Shown in pieces: positions 59,175-64,000 of a stretch of DNA of 64,000 nucleotides. The position numbers were made by a program, and so were the translations under genes. Position 1 is the first letter of the stretch; every line of letters starts with the position of its first letter. Location of the stretch: assembly GCA_009760855.2 (NCBI GenBank), contig WPIO01000029.1:2271001-2335000 (forward strand). The letters run 5' to 3'. The notes beneath the pieces are model-generated. The model did not search any database and had not been told where the DNA came from. It worked only from the letters and a program-made list of their open reading frames with translations. This DNA comes from Cristatella mucedo. Taxonomy: Eukaryota; Bryozoa; Phylactolaemata; Cristatellidae.

Positions 59175-59218
59175 TCGAATGGTGAGTGGTATCAAGAATG
59201 ATACCACTCACCATTCGA
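59175..59218. repeat. Perfect 20-bp hairpin with 4-base loop
   Basis: Arm tcgaatggtgagtggtatca, loop agaa, and the exact complementary arm. It abuts the start of a LINE-B 3' tail. Confidence 0.95.
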
Positions 59219-59305
59219 TCGTGTTTCCTTTGCAGCAAATGTAAAGCGCCTAGAAAGAGATTGAGTTCTACGAGGGCGCTTTATCAAGGGTATTATTGTT
59301 ATTTG
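59215..59305 (+). mobile_element. LINE-B 3' tail
   Basis: tttcctttgcagcaaatg, agagattgagttctacgag and ATT repeats. Confidence 0.85.
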
Positions 59306-59369
59306 TATAAGAGACACTAGCATAAGAGTTATCCAACGAGCTAGAGCTCAGTTCAGCAGCAGGTATTCT

Positions 59370-59740
59370 TGCATTTTACATTTATGCGAACGGACAAAGA
59401 TTGTTCAATGAACCACTGAAGTATGGGATACCTCAGGGCTCAGTGTTTAGTCCATTTCTTCTCGCGGTTTATACTCTCCCTCTTGCCGACGTGATAGCCA
59501 GGCAGAAGCCAAGCTTTCACTTCTACGTAGATGACTTCTACGTAGACTAGGTTGCACCTTTGTTTTGATCCCTCCCAGCCCTTCGACTCGAATTCTCTCA
59601 CCTCAATTACAACATGTATTGCGGATATTCACTCTCGGATGGCAGCTTTTAAATAGTTTTGACATCTTAGCAAGCCCGACGCTTACCTCAGAATCGCCAT
59701 ACTAAGGAATTTAGAAAAAAGTAAAGCTTTCATTCCTCAC
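59370..59740 (+). mobile_element. LINE-B reverse-transcriptase fragment
   Basis: Readable YGIPQGSVFSPFLLAVYTLP-like block, then FHFYVDD with a small local duplication (ctacgtagatgactt) that breaks the active-site region. Strongly degraded after that. Confidence 0.75.
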
Positions 59741-59982
59741 ACTAAACAAATGTATTAGTGGCAAGGATTGTCGATCCAAGCTCGCAAAAACTAAGCGTCA
59801 CACAATTATTCGTATGGTATTTTAAGTGACGCGCGCAGACACTTGTTGCAAGCCGTCATTAGCGAATGCGAAAAATGTTGTCTTTGAAGTTTTGGGTACA
59901 GACTCACACTCCCTGAGAGATACAGGTAAACAGGAGAGAGCGAGCGAGAGAAATAGAGATAGATAGAGCGGGCGAGAGACAT

Positions 59983-59989
<7 letters not shown>

Positions 59990-60032
<43 letters not shown>

Positions 60033-60058
60033 TGCGTGCGTGCGTGCGTGCGTGCGTG
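59990..60058. repeat. GA and GTGC microsatellites
   Basis: About 20 GA units followed by several tgcg units. Confidence 0.95.
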
Positions 60059-60059
60059 G

Positions 60060-60845
60060 TTGCTTAATGAGCCGTATATAAAGTGGCAATAGAAACAGTG
60101 CGTATCGAGTTCGAATGCAATCGCCCAAGCAGACATCGACGCTTCGAGCACAGATTCGGTGCTAGCTGAGAGAAGCCAGTGGAAGAAGCAAAATGGCGGC
60201 AGCAGGGGGCGGGCGGGGGCAGACAGCCCGAACAAGCATCGGAGGAAATTGGTGAATTAGGACGAGGCCCGTTAAAGGCACGCTTGACAAGACGCGGTGC
60301 AATAGAAAACAGGTTGTGCGCATTCCGAGAGAGGTATGTTGCTCTCGAGCGAGAATCACTTGATAGATACTACGTGAGTACACTCGGTAGGTTTGCATAG
60401 CTAAGTTGATGCGCATAGTTTATTAAATGACAAGCTCGTGAAATGTAGTGCACGTATAGTACTTGGTCCACGCCTCGTCCTGGCTGATTGCAAAAAAATG
60501 ACCGATTCTATGGGTTAAATTGCATAACCTTAGGCCATTCAGGGTTCCATTTTCTTCGGAGCTGGAAAAGTTCGTCAACATATTCCGTGGGAATAAATGT
60601 TAACGCACCGCTTCTGATGTATTACGAAAGCATTTCAATCGAAAAGCTTTCGGTTTGCACTACAAGTATCTAGAATTCGCTCCGCTCAGTGAACATTAGA
60701 GTGTAACGTACACGTGCGGTGGTTTACTAGCTGGTCTGCGACACAGCGAATCCTTTATTGCCAAGAAATTGAACTCCGATATCGGAGTACCTTGAGCGAC
60801 GCTTAATACCGGGCCCTGCACTTATGCCGATCATTCGCTTAGCGA
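60060..60845. other. No gene recognised
   Basis: A short plus-strand frame at 60,179-60,400 is GC-rich but has no supporting splice sites or homology that I recognise. Confidence 0.4.
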
Positions 60846-60849
60846 CTTT

Positions 60850-61371
60850 TTGTTCCAAGTCAATATCATACCTGAAGTTCTACATTTCTGTGTGGCAATT
60901 GGCGGGGACGTGACATTATGGAGCGTTACAGGTGTATACCTCGCAAGTGCTTGTGCGGAGGGAGTTTCGCTTCGTATGCGCAATTGATTGGCTTCCGCTA
61001 TTCACTCCAAGGTCTTAAAGCCCACTCTGTCAACTCAGCTCTTGATAAGCTTACCGGCAGTTAGGAAGGTGATTATTTTGGCACTGCAATCGGAACTATT
61101 TGCATGAGATTTCCTTGAGAGGAAACACTTAAAGGGCATGAGTAATAGTTTTAACCTTAAGAGCGTCAGTCATTATGCATTCAATGTTGACAAGTGTGCT
61201 TCAGTTTTAGCTCATTTCCGTCAAACGGAGCTCATAATAAGTATCATGGCAAGCTTGCATGTTTGGATTGCTGAGCTGATCAAGGCCCTCAAATGCAACT
61301 GCCAAGCGGCTGCCTATTATTCCAGCATTTCCGGTGTTTTCAGCAGTGCCGTATCTTGCTTGTAGATCTTA
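60850..61371. repeat. Duplicated block, unit 2 (partner 45460-45966)
   Basis: See partner. Here a 75-codon frame (61138-61365) is open across the shared segment, but the corresponding frame in unit 1 is not conserved at its end. Confidence 0.75.
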
Positions 61372-61514
61372 ATCTCCTAATTTAAGTGATAGTCAGGGAT
61401 ATGTAGATATATTTTCTAAACTAACCCTCAGTAGTTTATCCAGCAGGATCACTTACTACTCTACATTTATACAATATATACCCGTACATCCACACGTACA
61501 TAACAGTATTTAGC

Positions 61515-62300
61515 TGTTCGTGCTAAGAAGTCTCGGCGACTGCTAAGCAGGGGAGTTTTTACATAGCGAACTCGCAGCATAAACGGTTTTCGGTGCGAAT
61601 GCGGTGGCTAGCAAACTTAATTTCACGTAACAAAGAAAAGTTATATCTGTGTAAATAGGTAAAGCAAGTACGCTGTTAGGAATTAGAATAGGAGGAGTAG
61701 AGCAGGGTGAATGGAAAAGTGTGTCAGAGTTGGCAGCTGGGGAAAAGATGCCATCATTGCACAAGTGTTGTGGAAGTCAAGTTTCTAGCCTCCAACCATC
61801 AGAGCAAATGGTTCTGTCACCAAAAGTTCTTTCTGTGTAAGAAATAACAAGGCTAGAAACTCAGCTGGAGCAATCGATATTCTCAGTCGCTCGAGCGGGA
61901 GCTTGTGGCAGAAGGTGTTGAAATCTGCGTCGACCATGGCAATGGCTTTACCTCTAGAATGTTACGCTAGACTGTCAATAATCAAGCTAATTAAAGCAGA
62001 CTCTATTGAATCGTGTCGCTTGAAAAGCGCCTGACACTATTCCGTTGATCCATTCTCGCCTGCGTTCCACGAACTGTTTATGGACATTTTTTGGGTAATG
62101 TCGATAAAAAAGAAAGCAAATGAATTCTCGATAATTAGGTAGAACCTGATAATCTAGTTTGGGTTTGTAAAAAAATTAGTGGAACGATGGCTGATTTGAG
62201 TTTCTTCAAACGCGGTCCCTCGAATGTAGCTTTGAAAAACTGAGCCAGGGTTGGATTAATTTGGTCTACCGGCGAATAAAATAGATTGTTTGTAATTTGG
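61515..62300 (-). mobile_element. LINE-A, degraded and rearranged
   Basis: The 3' part at 61515-61800 shows ctaagcaggggagttttta and cacgtaacaaagaaaag in complement, matching the LINE-A 3' region. At 62,080-62,290 a complement frame recalls the pre-RT block of such LINEs (SAIVPL, then LIIENSFAF). Intermediate parts are missing or scrambled. Confidence 0.6.
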
Positions 62301-62389
62301 TCTGCAAGTCACGACTACATTATTTTTGCGACTCTGCTGTCGCTTTCGTCTCTGCAAAGAGAAACGTTTTGAATAATCGCGAATTACAG

Positions 62390-63430
62390 TCATTTAACCT
62401 CTCACACCATGGAAATTTCCTTAAATAAGCCAAGGGGGCCATGCCCTGCACTCGCCTGAAGTTGTCGATAATGTGGGCTGAGAAGTCGTGTCGGGCGATT
62501 AGCCGTCCCACAAGTTCCGTCGAGTTGTTCTAATAGGGGCCGAGCCTTTCCTCTAGCCTCTATGGTGCACATAGAGCTTCATGCCTCCCGCTTTTTAAAC
62601 TCCAAGTGATGTAAGCCAGTAGATATTCTCAGCTGATTTTTTCCCATTTTTCGTTCAACGTGATTAAACTAGGCATTTTCTCAATGCAAGCACTTTTCCA
62701 GAGACAATCCCAATATGCCTACGCCCTTGTTAATCGTATGTGTTGTCTTCAGGGAATGATTGGCTAAAGAGAGCAGCTTGGCTTTTTTTACTCAGAAGAA
62801 AGTGCGTCGAGGTATGTTGGTGGATCTTCTCTCACTGACTTTATTTGGGTGAATTTAGTGTTTTCTTCATTCGTAGTATCTTTTGAAACCCACCAGGCCC
62901 TTGTCAATTGCTCTATTTACCGCCTCCGAGTGACAGCACCTCAGCGGCCCCCCACTGTACTCAGTTTAAAGCTACTAAAATTCAGATTAATCAGTCTGTA
63001 TATATCTCCTAACTTGCAATTAAAAAGACAATGCTATACTGAGAAGCTGGAAATATGCAAACTCGTGATGATTTCAATCGTCTCTAGAGTAAATGTAGAA
63101 GAAAATCAACACTATAATCCAAATAAGCTTTCTTTATTGGGCAACAATTAATATTTAAAAATAGAGCAACAGATAGTTATACAAAGGAAACACAATTTCC
63201 CTATAATTTGTAAGATTGCCAAGTTTTATGCATGTTGCGTTGAACCATCTTACTTTGATATACCAGGGCGCAAGACTTCAACTTCGATGGCTATTCACAG
63301 ATGGCAAGACACATTAGATTCCAGAAGCTGCATATGGTAAGGCTTATTCGTCTAAAGTAACGCCAAACGCGGAGAAATATCTCTCTACGAAGTGGAGTAG
63401 GGCTCCTTGTGCCTCGGGCGTGCCCTCAAC
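62390..63430. repeat. Duplicated block, unit 2 (partner 49340-50350)
   Basis: Collinear matches to unit 1 across about 1 kb (gggctgagaagtcgtgtcg, aaactccaagtgatgtaag, gtgttgtcttcagggaatga). Confidence 0.8.
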
Positions 63431-63454
63431 TCTCCTTACAATACTGCAAAATTA

Positions 63455-63999
63455 AAACATGAAACAGCACTGAGACGCCTACGGCTTGATCAAAATCTAC
63501 GCCGAGGTTTCCATATTACACATCTTCTCATCGACCTGCACTCATGCATTAGCTTCCTGTCAAGTAGTGCATCGACTTCAAAGTCAGTGGCACTCAATTG
63601 TAGGTCCCTTCTTTCTCTTACTTCAGCCTACCTGTCCGGACTACTTTCGAATTATGCATAGTACAATCCACTCTTCTGATTCACGTCGCTTAGCTCGCAC
63701 TAATCTCAGATCATTTGGAGACCATGCACTTAGTCAGTATGCTTCCAAAGCCTTAAACTCGCTCCAGAATGACGTCAAGACATTCTCTGACTCGACGACA
63801 TTTCAAAAGAAGCCTAAAACGCACCTGTTCCTCACAGCATTGGCTGGATCCGTGTGAATTGTCCTTTGTATGCTCATACCGTGCATGTTATCACTAAACG
63901 ATTGACACGCTTCCTGTAACGCACATGCAAAAACATGTATTTATTCAACAGTGCTAAACAAATTTATTATTATTATTAATGGTATTATCTATATGAAAC
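63455..63999 (+). mobile_element. LINE-B fragment, shared with unit 1
   Basis: C-terminal coding remnant (catcgacctgcactc, tcatttggagaccatgcac) and untranslated region, running toward the window end with ATT repeats at 63,960-63,980. Same relative position as 50410-50900. Confidence 0.85.
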
Positions 64000-64000
64000 T

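Noticed and set aside
59822-60235. Minus-strand 137-codon frame with Ser-Leu repeats
   Set aside because: It is created by the GA and GTGC microsatellites and has no other coding support.
1-64000. CRISPR arrays, operons or bacterial mobile elements
   Set aside because: No spaced direct repeats of CRISPR type and no prokaryotic gene organisation; the window is eukaryotic.

Overview
The window is nuclear DNA of a non-vertebrate animal. The evidence is spliced genes with GT-AG introns, AATAAA/ATTAAA poly(A) signals, CR1/L2-like LINE fragments whose 3' tails end in ATT repeats, tRNA-derived SINEs, Tigger-type DNA transposons and rhodopsin-class GPCR genes. I cannot name the species. An aquatic invertebrate is likely from the repeat types, but this is inference.

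About half of the recognisable content is transposon debris. Two LINE families recur. I call them LINE-A (3' end reads like gttacagacgga) and LINE-B (3' end reads like gagggcgctatacaaatg followed by ATT). Two tRNA-derived SINE families are also present: SINE-A, which carries a LINE-B-like tail, and SINE-B. Nearly all LINE copies are 5'-truncated, and several are nested.

Left part (1-26 kb): a GC-rich stretch with one long open frame (about 2 kb), then LINE/SINE islands separating small spliced genes on the minus strand. Exons were inferred from reading frame, splice sites and matching phase. They give gene V (terminal exon at 8.7-9.2 kb), gene W (15.2-16.7 kb), gene X (19.6-21.0 kb, five exons with consistent phases) and gene Y (23.2-24.6 kb, less certain). 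I recognise none of these proteins. The last exon of gene X has a diverged inverted copy directly downstream.

Middle (26.9-36.3 kb): the best-identified gene is a MAGE-family gene, the NSE3 subunit of the SMC5/6 complex. It lies on the minus strand in at least nine phase-consistent exons. Its introns hold an 18-bp minisatellite, SINEs, a Tigger MITE and a 2-kb Tigger element with a dead transposase. Exons of an unidentified plus-strand gene (Z) appear to be interleaved with its 5' exons.

Right part (39.3-64 kb): a degenerate tandem array of about 165-bp units is followed by a tandemly duplicated block carrying rhodopsin-class GPCR genes on the plus strand. Copy 1 (40.8-42.4 kb) has a frameshift. 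A middle copy (54.1-55.4 kb) is heavily degraded. The last copy (57.1-58.5 kb) is intact and has two coding exons. Flanking non-coding blocks are collinear between the first and last units, and the first and last GPCR copies share patches of near-identity that suggest gene conversion.
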